DNA of 64,000 nt. It comes from Trachythela sp. YZ-2020. Lineage: Eukaryota; Cnidaria; Anthozoa; Malacalcyonacea; Clavulariidae. Positions 54,057-64,000 of the stretch are shown here, piece by piece (position 1 is the first letter of the stretch; every line of letters starts with the position of its first letter). Under the pieces are notes generated by a model. It searched no databases. It was not told the origin of the DNA and was given only the letters and a program-made list of their open reading frames with translations. The stretch lies in assembly GCA_016169945.1 (NCBI GenBank), contig JADLSH010000155.1, positions 1,929,501-1,993,500 on the forward strand. The letters run 5' to 3'. The position numbers and the translations under genes were made by a program.

Positions 54057-54984
54057 AGCAATAAACGTTGCGGTCTTTACACCCGTCCTTCAGGTTTATG
54101 GTGTTGACAATGGTAACAATAGCTGAATCTATTTTTATCATAGTTCTTATTTCCATAATATTATAGATATCAATAATAGATCAATAATAATGTGCAGTTT
54201 TGAACACACTGAAGGTAAGCCTCGGCAAACCAAAGTCATGTTAGAAAAAATAAGAGCTGGGTGGGTGGGAAAAAACTTTAAAAACTTGTACTGCAAAGCG
54301 CACAGTGTAACTGATCCTATTTTGCTTAACATCCTGAATGTTATGCACTGATTAACTTGTCTCATATTGCACTTTATGATTGGTCAATTTGTGAGTGAAA
54401 GGTGTTTTTAAGTATTCTATTGGTTCATTCTGAAATATCATGTGCTGCTCACGTGAAAGCATGCCAAGTAATGAGAATAATCTTTGACCTATCTGTCAAT
54501 AGGTTACAATAAAAATGCGATCTTTGAGACCTGGACGGAAGGAAATCGCCTCTTTTGAAACAAGCACATATTTGAATGACGCATTGCAACCTTCAATGCG
54601 TTGTCTCATTAACTTAAGTATATTAGTAATAAATTTTCTTTATCAGTTAATAATGACAGACTTCCGGCTTCATTCTGATGTACTCAATCCATGTATATTT
54701 CTAGATCAGTTGTTAATAATGTATTAGCCGAAGGCTTCATACCTTCTGGCCACCGACCTGGACGACAGGAAATTATTTTTTTGGAAAAATCCAAAACCAG
54801 GAATTGGCGAAATCAGAAAAAGGCGGATAACAATGTCCGAGATCTGGATAGTTCTTGATATCACGCGTACTCCGAATCGAATAATTGTTTTATAATACCT
54901 TTAAGAGAATAGACAACATTTGCATTGTTTCGTGGCTTATTTGGTGCAGTCACTGTCTGTTCCTGACAATAATATATTTGGAGA
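54057..54984. other. Intergenic, nothing recognised
   Basis: Short frames only; no supported gene. Confidence 0.4.
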
Positions 54985-55331
54985 GTTATTTTATTTTATT
55001 TTATTTTATTTAAAAGCTTCGCCTCTTACAATACAAAAAGACCCAAAAAAACCCAAATACTTTACAAATTACAAGTAAACAAACAAACGAACAAGACAGG
55101 GTATCCGCAACAGCATATGCCAATTACGGCGGACCCGAAATAGTTTCTAAAACCTAGTTAAAATACAAATATTATGATTAAACAAAATGATTAAAAGCAG
55201 CAAGTAATTTTGCGATCAAGATAGCGAGCAGTATTACATTTGCAACAAATGGTCTTGAATGGATTATCAATGTCAAAATTGGAATTAAGGGCAGCGATGT
55301 AATAATTTAGAAGAGAATGTTTGAATGTGCC
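54985..55331 (-). mobile_element. LINE 3' fragment with (TAAAA)n tail
   Basis: On the minus strand the frame reads FKHSLLNYYIAALNSNFD and then ICCKCNTARYLD, a typical end of non-LTR ORF2. After the UTR it closes with TTTAAATAAAATAAAATAAA at 54985-55013. A second LINE's tail abuts it at 55332. Confidence 0.65.
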
Positions 55332-55546
55332 TAGGTAGGTAGGTAGGTAGGTAGGTAGGTAAAACTTTATTTAAACACGCTTGCCTCGTCAACACGCAGC
55401 TGATTTCCACGAGGGGCGTCACACAAATTATTATTATATATTTACAAATTAAAATAAGGACTACGGATAAAAAACTAAATACATGCAAACACTACGTTGA
55501 TAACTATATACAGTAAGTCGCTCAGTGCATAATACAGCATCACACT

Positions 55547-56769
55547 TTAGTTTGAATGTATATTCCGTTTGAAACAATCAAGCGTATTGGCCGATTTAGC
55601 TTCTCGCGGAAGATCATTCCACAAAATAGCGCCGCTATATTTAAAGGTTCTCTTTAAAAATTCCGTCTTTGGTTTTAGGAGTGCTAAATCTACATCATTA
55701 TTTCTAAGATTGTATGTATTTTGTGTCGCACTCCTTTCACTAAAGGATTCTTTTAGATTTGGGGCAGTGTGGCCATTTAATATCTTATACATATATGTAG
55801 CCTCTGTGTTGGATCGCCTGACATTCAGTGTTTCCCATGACAGGTTGTCAAGAACGTCAGCTGACCTTATTTCGTAAGTGGCCCCTGTAATCACTCTTGC
55901 CGCACGTGATTGAAATTTCTGTAGTTTGTCTTGCAGGGACTTCCCACAATTCCCCCATAGGATGGAGCAGCAGTCAAAATAAGGCTGTACTAACGCGTTA
56001 TATATGGTTTGTAACGTGCTAGATTCAACATAGGGCTTAGCACGTTTTATAGCCCCAATACCAGCACCAACTTTTTTGCAGATAGCCTCAATTTGTTTTT
56101 CCCAGCTTAAATTCTCATCTATTTCTACCCCCAAGCACTTTTGTGAACCGGTTCGGGGAACTGGTTTGTCACCCAGGAACACACAACCCTCACCAACCTT
56201 GTCAGTCTTTAGATTATATGAAGACCCAATAAACATCAATTTCGATTTAGTTGGATGATGTTGTAGTTTATTCTTGGCAAGCCAATTATGGTATTTAAAT
56301 TTTCAATAAGTTTATCAAAATCATGAGATGAGGAGAAAATTTCAGTGTCATCAGCATATAGGCACGGTGTTGTACATTGCGGACATTTTGGCATGTCATT
56401 AATGTACAGTAGGAACAATAGTGGTCCTAAAATCGATCCCTGTGGTACTCCACATATTATTTTCATTGATGACGATTTGCGACCGTTAACAACACACACT
56501 TGTTCTCTATTGGTTAGGTAGGAATCAAACCATTTTAGTTCGAGTCCTTGGACTCCGAATTGATCATTCATCTTATTTAACAAAATAGAGTGATTTATAG
56601 AGTCAAAGGCTTTTCTAATGTCAAGAAAAACAACGCCATTTAACATACCATTGTCCATGTTTTCTAACCATTGATCACACATTTGAATAAGGGCAGACAT
56701 GGTCGAATGTTTTGGACGAAAACCCGATTGGAATTTCGACAGCAATGAATTCTTGGCTAGATAATTGCT
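55547..56769 (-). pseudogene. LINE ORF2, RT core and C-terminus, one frameshift
   Basis: The 5' block has motif A (LDIRKAFDSINH), motif B (GVPQGSILGPLLFLLYIND) and the catalytic motif C (CLYADDTEIF) intact. A small indel near 56285, just after LNTII, shifts the frame. The remainder (MFIGSSYNL, CLGVEIDENLSWEKQI, LVQPYFDCCSILWG, LQKFQSRAARVITG, LWNDLPREAK) continues in the other frame to a natural stop. With the insertions it is dead, but the sequence is well kept and so fairly young. Confidence 0.88.
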
Positions 56770-58335
56770 GCCGAGCGCCAGCGAGGCAGCACACTAATCT
56801 TGCTCGTGCCAGTCCCTTTTGCCGAGTTATGTATAGTCAACGATATCTCAGTTTGAAAATTTATCTGTTAGGAAACCGGGGGGGAACGGGGGGGCAGTCA
56901 TCAGGCAAACGCCTGAGAAGCAGCTGCTCAACTGCGCATGTTTTGCTGGCACGTTGTATTCTCTGACCTTGTCTTCTACCAGGTTGCCTTGTCGTCGAAT
57001 ATTTTATTTAAAGTCGAGTCTGTTCAAGCGTTTGGGTGGATCGAAGTATAATAATGAGGAGCTATAGGATCATCTTAAAATATTGCAAGATGTAGAGAGA
57101 ACTAACGTCTTCGGTTTTCTTATAAAAACATGACCTGTTTACAGTGTAATAATTATCAAGAATATGTTGATAGCTGACTCTTGAACTCTAATAAATAGAG
57201 ATCCGCGTTATTGCGCGTTTATGTCTCAATTATATTCAACACTAATATCTAGTTTCCCACAAATACAAATAAATACCCACGCATGGTACGTTCGCTCAAA
57301 CTATTGTAGAGTATAGATGTTTTAGAGCGATGCGCCGAATCAAGTGTTGAAGGCTCAATGTTTGTTGTTGGAAATATAATATCCCTCATATTATTTGTCG
57401 CCAGGAATGCATCTCGCTGAATACTGATATGGCGGTCTGTTCAAGCGTTTGGATCAAATCGAAGTAGAATTAATAACGAGGAGCTATAGGATCATCTTAA
57501 TAGGCTCTTCGGTTTCCTTGTAAAAACTTGACCCGTTTTAATACAGTGTAATAATTATCAAGAATATGTGACAGCTGACCCTTGAACTCTAATAAATAGA
57601 GTTCTTTATAAATTTGCGCGTTTATGTCTGAATTATCATTCAACACTGATTTCTAGGTTCTCTTTAGTTTCCCACAAATACAAATAAATACCCACGTATG
57701 GTTCGCTCAAAGTATTGCAGAGTATAGATGTTTTAGAGCGATGCGCTTTACGATCGTCAAGTCTTGAAGGAGCAATGTTTGTTGTTGGAAATATAATACT
57801 CTCATATAGACTGAAGTATGTCGAATATTTTTTACATAGTGCGTGACGAATATCAGCATGATTTGTACGTTTCTCGTTCGTATTGCATTTATCGTACCGT
57901 TTCTATTGGTCTGGTTAAAACACAATTAGTAACTCAAAATGCGCAAGTATTCTATAAAGATGCATACAAGATTGACAAAAAAATTGCATGCGTTTTGTGC
58001 GGATGACTTGGGTGACCAGGGGAGTGCAAGTTTGTGACACCCCCCAGCCTCGTACCCAGGCGCTTGAAGGAAAAGAAAATTTACACATTCAGCTAATTTA
58101 TAGAGATCAATGGCTAAGCTGAGCGAGCGCGCGGGGGTGCTTGGGGAGGTCGCGAAACGCGGAGGAAGTGGGGAGGTCGCGAGCTTAGCCACGGATCTCT
58201 ATAAATTAGCTGAATGCGTAAAAGCGCCTGGGAAGTCTCCCAGGATTTGTTTTCAAGTAAAAAACTGGCTTCCCTTGGCAATAGCCTATGGCGTTGAGGC
58301 AGCATTTCACTTGCGATAGTAACTTCTAGTCATAG
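56770..58335. mobile_element. Insertion B in the LINE (1.57 kb, unclassified)
   Basis: It separates FDQL from NYLAKNS of the LINE. It contains an internal tandem duplication: GTCTGTTCAAGCGTTTGG, GAGGAGCTATAGGATCATCTT and GTTTGTTGTTGGAAATATAAT occur at 57010-57385 and again at 57430-57800. Nearer the right end is the palindrome at 58035-58230. No transposase or clear terminal repeat was seen. Confidence 0.65.
58035..58230. repeat. Palindrome with CCCAGGCGCTT ends
   Basis: TACCCAGGCGCTT and TTCAGCTAATTTATAGAGATC in the left arm pair with GATCTCTATAAATTAGCTGAA and AAGCGCCTGGG in the right arm. The GC-rich centre repeats GGGGAGGTCGCGA. A half copy is at 1735-1870. Confidence 0.8.
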
Positions 58336-58535
58336 AAGTTGATCGAAGACTTGCTTTTCAAATATCTTACTAATTACCGGTAAAATTGAAATAGGACGGT
58401 AGTTTTCACACTTCCGCCTGTCTTCAGATTTATATATTGGTGTTATCCGGGCTTGTTTCCACGCATCTATATATACCCCAGAGTTTAGGGACAAATTGAA
58501 AATAGCAGTTAGAGATGGGGCTATTATATCTGCTG
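58336..58535 (-). pseudogene. LINE ORF2, pre-core RT block
   Basis: ADIIAPSLTAIFNLSLNSG, WKQARITPIYKSEDRRKCE and NYRPISILPVISKIFEKQV are the conserved RT segments that precede motif A in CR1-like LINEs. The block is flanked on both sides by insertions. Confidence 0.88.
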
Positions 58536-60230
58536 AGTGCACCTCACCCCAAAAATTTTTTTTGGCTATATCAAATCTTGGCATCATTTCTAGAGTATCC
58601 GTGAAAATTTTAATTTATTTGGTCAAATCGTTCGATTTTTATGGCAGTTTAAAGTTGGCAAAAAGGCACTTTTTGGTGGACCTTGTCCGTCGTTACGAGG
58701 AGTCTGGAACGAGTAAATTTCGTGACGTCACGCAAGGGACTCGTCAAAATAAACTTTCGGCCCACATTGCAAATTCCCTGTATACTGTCGGCCATCTACA
58801 TATGATATATCAGACCTACAAGCACGAAACTGTACGTAAAATGTTTCTCTTCATCAGAGGTTTCGATCTATGCATCTTACATGCATAGAACGTGTGTAGT
58901 TCTCAAGAAAATGTGCACGAAAATCGATGTATGTTTCCCCGGGATTATGTACTTTTAGAAGTTTAGTGCCCTTGAATTTTAGTACACTTTGCCTGTGGGC
59001 GAATACCTCATAAATAATGAACTACGAACTTGAAATAACCAATAGCTATCCCGTCACGAAGAGAGCTTTATTTTCATGTATGATATGTCTATATAGCTTG
59101 TGTATTTCCATTCAAACATTACTACAAATTTTGTATGTTTTCAGCTTTCAAGCGCGGGACTTTAAAGAACGGATACCGGTTTAAAGAGATATACAACCGA
59201 TCTATTTACCCGTATAACTTTGTAAATATTGAATCTACAACCTTGAAACAACTATGAGCGTGTTCGTCATGCCTACAGCTTTCTACCATGCATAAAACAT
59301 GTGTTTATCAACAAAATAGCTTTAAATATATTTTACTAAGTTCATTTCGCGCCGCGGTCACATTGGCGCTGCGAAAGACGTGTGAGTAATATTCCATTTG
59401 GATATCGCTTCATAAGTGACATAACTCAGCCAATATCAGACCTACAAGCACGAAACTGTACGTAAAATGTTTCTCTTTCGATCTACGCATTCGATCTACG
59501 CATCTTAGATGTATGAAACGTATGTAGTTCTCAAGGAAATGTGCACGAAAATCGATGTATGTTTCGCGGGTCAAATGACGAAAATATATCGTGTGTACTA
59601 ATTGTGCTGTAGTAGGGGTAAACTTTTTTGATACGCCTGAAGTCAATAATCAAGATATATTCTCATGCTTCATACCAAAAGATAGCCCAGAAAAAGGCGA
59701 CTTTTTTGTATATATAGCAGTGACCTATATCGTGTAAACAAGTTGTAGTTTTAGATGCCTACACGCGTGCGAAGTTGGATTTTCAACGTGCTCGAACTAA
59801 ATAATACAGTCTTACAGATAAGCTTAATTGCTTAATGCGGCATATTGTTAGATAGCTCTTCTAAAGCTGATTCTATCCATATATAGCAATTATATATATC
59901 CTGTGTGCTAGTCTGTTCATGGTTAGACATGATAGCCAGAAAAAAACAGTGTAAACTTCGATTGATTCAAGGCAAGCAAAGCCGAAATGGCGAACTGAAT
60001 ACAAGCCGATCAAAGCTAAATGCCGACTACCTTGTGTGACGTCAGAAAATGGGCTAGACCCAGGCTCTTTTTGGTTAGAAGATACGACGGCCAAGGTCCA
60101 TCGAAAGCTAAGTTCAAAACGCCATAAAAATCTAACGATTTGGCCAAATTAAAAAAATTTTTCACGGATATACTAGAAATGATGCCAAGATTTGATAAAG
60201 CCAAAAAAATATTTTGAGGTGAGGTGCACT
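58536..60230. mobile_element. Insertion A in the LINE: long-TIR element (1.7 kb)
   Basis: AGTGCACCTCACC at the left and GGTGAGGTGCACT at the right are inverted. Pairing continues through TATCAAATCTTGGCATCATTT, TCCGTGAAAA, TTTTTATGGC, GGACCTTG and GACGTCAC, about 250 diverged base pairs. Internally ACCTACAAGCACGAAACTGT with GTACGTAAAATGTTTCTCTT occurs twice (58818 and 59445). No transposase frame. The target duplication is not resolved. Confidence 0.75.
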
Positions 60231-60300
60231 TTAAGGATTTTGGCAGGAATGTTGTCCATACCTGTCGCTTTTGAGACTTTCAGCAGTTGAGACTAAGCTG
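60231..60300 (-). pseudogene. LINE ORF2, upstream RT block
   Basis: QLLKVSKATGMDNIPAKILK is the typical block immediately before ADIIAPSL in CR1-like RTs. An in-frame stop lies just upstream, and sequence beyond about 60300 is not recognisable. Confidence 0.75.
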
Positions 60301-60734
60301 TCCGTGGAGGTGTGCAGATCGATGATCTTCCAGCATCGGTTCCATATGCGAGTCACTTAACCGATATATGACCGTTGATGTGTTGTTCAGTTTTACTCTT
60401 CGGTACGTCATATTTGACCGCCATATTATTTGCAAACGATCGCATACGTCTAGTTGTACGCACATTTGGAATAAAACTTGAACTTAAATTCACATACCCA
60501 TGTGTAGACTTATTACTAGATCTAAAATGGCAACGTGCAAAGCAATTTCAGTTACGTTTTATAATTTAGCCTGGTAGTCCTGCAAGCCACCGAAACATGA
60601 TAGCAACTACAATGTTGAAATGCCTTCTCTTGAGCATTCAGTAACGGTGAGTTAATTCGTAATCAAACGAGACTTGGCGATTTTCAAAGCGTCTATGATG
60701 AGCAATGATTTTATGTTGAGACAGCTTGAGTTAT
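60301..60734. other. Intergenic, nothing recognised
   Basis: No supported gene. Confidence 0.35.
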
Positions 60735-61060
60735 AGTGCCTACACACAAACACGAACCCGAGGCTCATGCCAATAGCATATCGGTAAAAGTGACAGAGAC
60801 TGCAGCCTTGATGTGTAGCTAACAGAGCTGCTGAAAGGCAGGTTTAAGATGCATCTAGTAGCTCGTCTTTGAATCCTTTCGAGCTTTAATATTAGTTCAA
60901 TTGATTGAGGCGCCCAAACCTGCGTGGCATAACCTAAATGTGGACGAACTATTGAAAGGTATATAGATTTTTTTATCGGTACACGGTCAACATGACGCGT
61001 GTTCCTTCTGTCATACCCAAGCATCTAGTTGTTTGCGCGTACAGTTTGCTCCAACACCTG
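60735..61060 (-). pseudogene. Second LINE family, ORF2 C-terminal fragment
   Basis: The frame contains LGYDRRNTRHV, KSIYLSIVRPHLGYATQVWA, LERIQRRATRCILNLPF and LSLLPICYWHE, the region after the RT core of CR1-like LINEs but of a different lineage from the copies at 2391 and 55547. Truncated at both ends. Confidence 0.85.
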
Positions 61061-61569
61061 TTCCTTCCACATGAGATCCGAGGAGACAAGAATGGTCATT
61101 TCATGCTCTTTCAGGGCGACATTCTTGCGAACAGAAAAAAAAACAATGTATGGTTTTTTGCCGAACTGGAACTTTTAAAATCGGCCCGATTCCGATTATC
61201 GATCAATTAATAGAACTACTACCAGTGTGTTTCTTACATTACTGTGAGGAGTCTTGAGAACTAAGAAACTTGAGAAACTTGACAACTTGAAAGTGCTGTT
61301 AATAATATTTAGTCATAGGCCAGTGTATACTACAGCAGCGGGACTGCATCAGCGTTGTGTATGATAAAATTATGATAAAATTATGAAATGTATGATAAAA
61401 TTATCAGTTTATATTCGTACACTTCTCCAATAACTTGCTGAGAGCATAGAAGAATCTTCTGATCATGACGCCTCCCTTGAGTATTTGAAGGTATGACACT
61501 CGAAAATACTTGTCAGAATTGACCATTGCTCATGTAAATTATTCACCGGAGTTGCCATGCGTCAGTGGT
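61061..61569. other. Intergenic, nothing recognised
   Basis: Includes a small direct repeat of ATGATAAAATTATGA near 61360-61400. No supported gene. Confidence 0.35.
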
Positions 61570-61735
61570 GTAGCCAGCTCTTGGCGTTATGGAAGCGAAG
61601 ATTCTTGACAGTAATATAGGAAACATTACCTCATCTTCTACCTATATTTTTAACCTTTCAATTTCTACGGGTGTATTTGTTGACGATTGGAAAAGAGCCA
61701 GGGTAATACCTGTTTATAAATCGGAAGATTATAAT
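61570..61735 (+). pseudogene. LINE RT fragment on the plus strand, cut by a repeat
   Basis: YIFNLSISTGVFVDDWKRAR and VIPVYKSED match the pre-core RT block also seen at 58336-58535, in the opposite orientation. The frame is broken right after KSED by copy C of the unclassified repeat. Confidence 0.8.
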
Positions 61736-61741
61736 CTTCCT

Positions 61742-62570
61742 ACTAGAAATACATGCATGCAGAATCCCCTCGCCCATTTGAACCAAACAATTTACTCCCC
61801 AAAAGTTATTTTAACATGAAGTTCGACAAATGTAACCATGGTAACACGCAACATTGTATATTTTTTATATTTTAATTTGTACAAATATTATTTTGTTTTT
61901 AACTATAAAATTATCAATTGCCCAACTATATAAAGTGGGTATGATATTATGTACTCTTTTACCTTTGATTTACTGTAACATTCAACCTTAGACGTTCACA
62001 AAACGTTTCGAAATTTTCAAAAACTTCAACTGCTTTTCGAGGAGTATTTTTATACTTCGCACTTGCTTTTGCAATGAGGTTTTTGAGATTTAATGTTTTT
62101 TTATTTTTCTATAACATATTTGAATCAATACTAAAAAGATCAATCAATGTTGTATTGACCACACAGAATGATCTACACATTTTCAAATTCACAAACTATA
62201 CTGCATGCTATGTTAAAAAATCGACAAAGCAAGCATGTATAAAAATAGACACTTGCCTGTTTAAAACGCTCCTTTTTCGGTCTTTCGACTGTTTTTCCTC
62301 TTGTTAATTTGTCCTCTAAATAACTTTTGGTGACTTTATAACATATAAACTTACTTTATACATAGAGACCTACTTATAAAATGAGTGCAAAACTTTTTTG
62401 AATAAAGTTCGGCTTGAAGTTGCGCATGCGCATAACTTACGAAAAGGTCGAGCCCATGACAAAAAAAAATGGCGGACGACTTTGCATTCCACAATGTTTT
62501 CACATACCCGGGTGTAAATCTCCGAGCGGAATTAGTACCCTCGCACGGCGCTTCGCGCCGGCTCGGGGAT
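61742..62570 (-). repeat. Unclassified interspersed repeat family, copy C
   Basis: Reverse complement of copy A: it starts with CTAGAAATACATGCATGCAG and ends with GCGCTTCGCGCCGGCTCGGGG. It is inserted in the LINE fragment, which shows that the family is mobile. Without the internal insertion of copy B, length is about 830 bp. Confidence 0.75.
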
Positions 62571-62879
62571 TATAGTTTTGTCGGACCCCTTTTTTGTACA
62601 CGCGCCTGTCTAAAGGGACATGCGACCCGCGCCAAATAGACTATCTCTCTCAAACTTTAATAACTTCAGTTCGTTGTTTTTATTAAAATATTCCGAAATA
62701 CATGCACGTAGCCTAATATGATTTTGCCCGAATACATGCACGTAAAACGGACTATAATAAAGAATGCACTCGTTCAGTTTAAGCCGATATTTACAGCACA
62801 ATTGTTATATATACTGCATTTACAGTGTTTATTGTATATTTCGCAAATAATACTCGTATCAATGGGTCATTGGATCAGC
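62571..62879. other. Sequence before the gypsy-like remnant
   Basis: No LTR boundary could be recognised; no gene supported. Confidence 0.35.
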
Positions 62880-62950
62880 CATATTAATATTTTTATCGGA
62901 GACAACTCTTTCACTCGAGAAGGCATTAAAAATAGCCGTTGCTATAGAAA

Positions 62951-63208
62951 TTGCAGCAAAAGTTGCTGTGGAATTACGAGGAAAAGATAAGGAAGTTGAC
63001 GTTCAATACGTACAACAGGAGCGCAGACAAATTGAGTGAACAAAAGCGACAGCAAACCCAAAATTGTTTCAGGTGTGGTGATTTCGGACATTCATCAAAC
63101 AACTGCAAATTTAAGAATGTTGATTGTCATGGATGTGGGAAAGTAGGTCATATCAAGAGAGCATGCCTGTCGGGCAAACATAGAGGGGGCGAACATCAAG
63201 CCCAATGA
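62951..63208 (+). pseudogene. Gag nucleocapsid fragment with two CCHC zinc knuckles
   Basis: CFRCGDFGHSSNNC and CHGCGKVGHIKRAC are two CX2CX4HX4C knuckles, which bind the RNA genome in retroelement Gag. The preceding Gag part (ALKIAVAIEIAAKVAVELRG) lies in another frame from 62925 and ends at a stop at about 63039, so Gag is frameshifted. The ORF stop is 190 bp before the protease-like block. Confidence 0.85.
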
Positions 63209-63209
63209 A

Positions 63210-64000
63210 TACTAGAGATGTTCACAATGTTGAAAAAGAAGATCAATTAAGTGAAGAGTATGAAGTGAGGTATGTGAAAGTCAATTCTATTCAGAGTGAC
63301 AAATCGGACCCCTTACTGATCGAGTAAAAAATGAACAATAAGAATGTGAAGATGGTAATTGTCACTGGTTCGGGGATATCAGTTGTGTCTAAGCATTATT
63401 TTGAAAGCCGCTTTGGCAAAAAAGAAACTTAAACAGCTTGATTCAACAAAGACTCCATCCATTAAGAGCATTCTCCGGGAAGAAGATTAAGCCACTGGGT
63501 ATTGCGAAGGTAAAAGATTGAATATCAAGCCAAAAGAAACACCTGAATTTGTTTGTTGTTGAAAAAGGAATGTCTACACTGTTTGGTCGGTCATGGCTGG
63601 AGAAGTTACAACTTAACTAGAAAGAGTTCAGGAATGTTATAAAGGTTTGACGGGTTGCACTTCATCCATTCACTACCATCCAAGCCAAACAAGAAGAACA
63701 ATGAAGCTGTAGAATATTTGTTAGCCGGCCAAGTATGAGTCAGTATTCGAGGACGGAATTGGGAAGGTTGAAGGCATGAAGGCAAACCTTATTTTCAAAG
63801 AAGATAGAACTTGACAAGATAGATAAATGGGAATTATATCCAGGATTAACACAAATAAGTGGGCGACACCAGTGGTGCCTGTGGTCAAGAAGAATGGAAA
63901 GTACGTTTGTTTGGGGATTTTAAAGTGACTTTGACCCATCAACTCATGGTCGACCTATCCCCTGCCACGAATTGAGGACATTCTCTCTTCATTGTCAGGA
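63210..64000 (+). pseudogene. Pol fragments: protease-like and start of reverse transcriptase
   Basis: The protease active-site region reads VTGSGISVVSKH, where the catalytic Asp of DTG is replaced by Val. The segment STLFGRSWLEKLQL marks the protease/RT linker. ATPVVPVVKKNGK and PRIEDILSSLSG are the first RT blocks in different frames. At least three frame changes occur. Confidence 0.75.

Larger units (their letters stand above)
55332..60300 (-). mobile_element. CR1-like LINE split by two insertions
   Basis: Minus-strand LINE ending in seven CTAC repeats (55332-55360). Its ORF2 is found in three blocks: 55547-56769, 58336-58535 and 60231 to about 60300. The blocks join in the correct order (KATGMDNIPAKILK, then ADIIAPSLTAIFNLSL and KIFEKQVFDQL, then NYLAKNSLLSKFQSGF). 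Everything between is foreign. The 5' part, including the endonuclease, is absent. Confidence 0.85.
62880..64000 (+). mobile_element. Ty3/gypsy-like retroelement, decayed, runs off the window
   Basis: Gag and Pol pieces appear in the normal order on the plus strand: an alanine-rich Gag helix, two zinc knuckles, a protease-like VTGSGISVVS, FVVEKGMSTLFGRSWLEKL, and the RT start ATPVVPVVKKNGK followed by PRIEDILSSLSG at the window edge. Several frameshifts and stops separate them, so the copy is dead as seen. Confidence 0.8.

Noticed and set aside
53790..54107. 105-residue plus ORF with repeated PYPRFIPISA-like strings
   Set aside because: It is a translation of the CCGCGTTTTATCCCCATAT repeat in the arm of the foldback element.
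58496..58888. 130-residue plus-strand ORF
   Set aside because: Its first part is the antisense of the LINE RT block and the rest is the inverted arm of insertion A.

Overview
This window is AT-rich animal DNA, and the domain content best fits a cnidarian, possibly an anthozoan. Three things point that way: a secreted PAN, threonine-rich linker and fibrinogen-related (FReD) protein split over small phase-matched exons; a single-exon tropomyosin-like gene; and heavy interspersion of CR1/L2-type LINEs, hAT, Mutator-like and mariner elements with a tRNA-like SINE. The species assignment is inference. No rRNA, canonical tRNA gene, CRISPR array or bacterial operon structure was found.

Layout. Positions 1-7767 are mostly repeats: a TIR element cut by the window edge, two copies of an unclassified 0.85-1.5 kb repeat family, a LINE 3' end and a long-TIR element. 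Positions 7768-37663 are two diverged tandem units of one segment (unit 1, 7768-24488; unit 2, 24489-37663). Both units carry the FReD gene on the minus strand, a short tyrosine-rich ORF with a TATA box on the plus strand, and the same satellites. Unit 1 keeps the PAN exon but its last FReD exon has a 34-bp frameshifting deletion. Unit 2 keeps an intact FReD but has lost the PAN exon region. Several transposons (hAT, a Harbinger-like MITE, and a SINE that itself carries a hAT) are present only in unit 1, so they look younger than the duplication.

Positions 37664-46466 are nested transposons. A MADF-like first-exon remnant is followed 21 bp upstream of its ATG by a Mutator-like element with a 9-bp target duplication, which contains a hAT with an 8-bp duplication. 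Next to it a second hAT of the same terminal type is split by a third hAT of 4.3 kb. Positions 46467-51684 hold a mariner deletion derivative and the one clearly intact ordinary gene, tropomyosin-like, minus strand, 49422-50162. Positions 51685-54047 are a near-palindromic foldback element, again with a 9-bp target duplication and with arms that begin in a short tandem repeat.

Positions 54985-62570 are a LINE graveyard: one CR1-like LINE split by two unrelated insertions, two other LINE fragments, and a third copy of the unclassified repeat. From about 62880 a decayed Ty3/gypsy-type retroelement (Gag zinc knuckles, protease and early RT) runs off the end. I found no clearly new multi-gene system. 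The best leads are the two tandem-repeat-armed elements with 9-bp duplications, the asymmetric decay of the duplicated PAN/FReD gene, and the small tyrosine-rich ORF kept in frame in both units.
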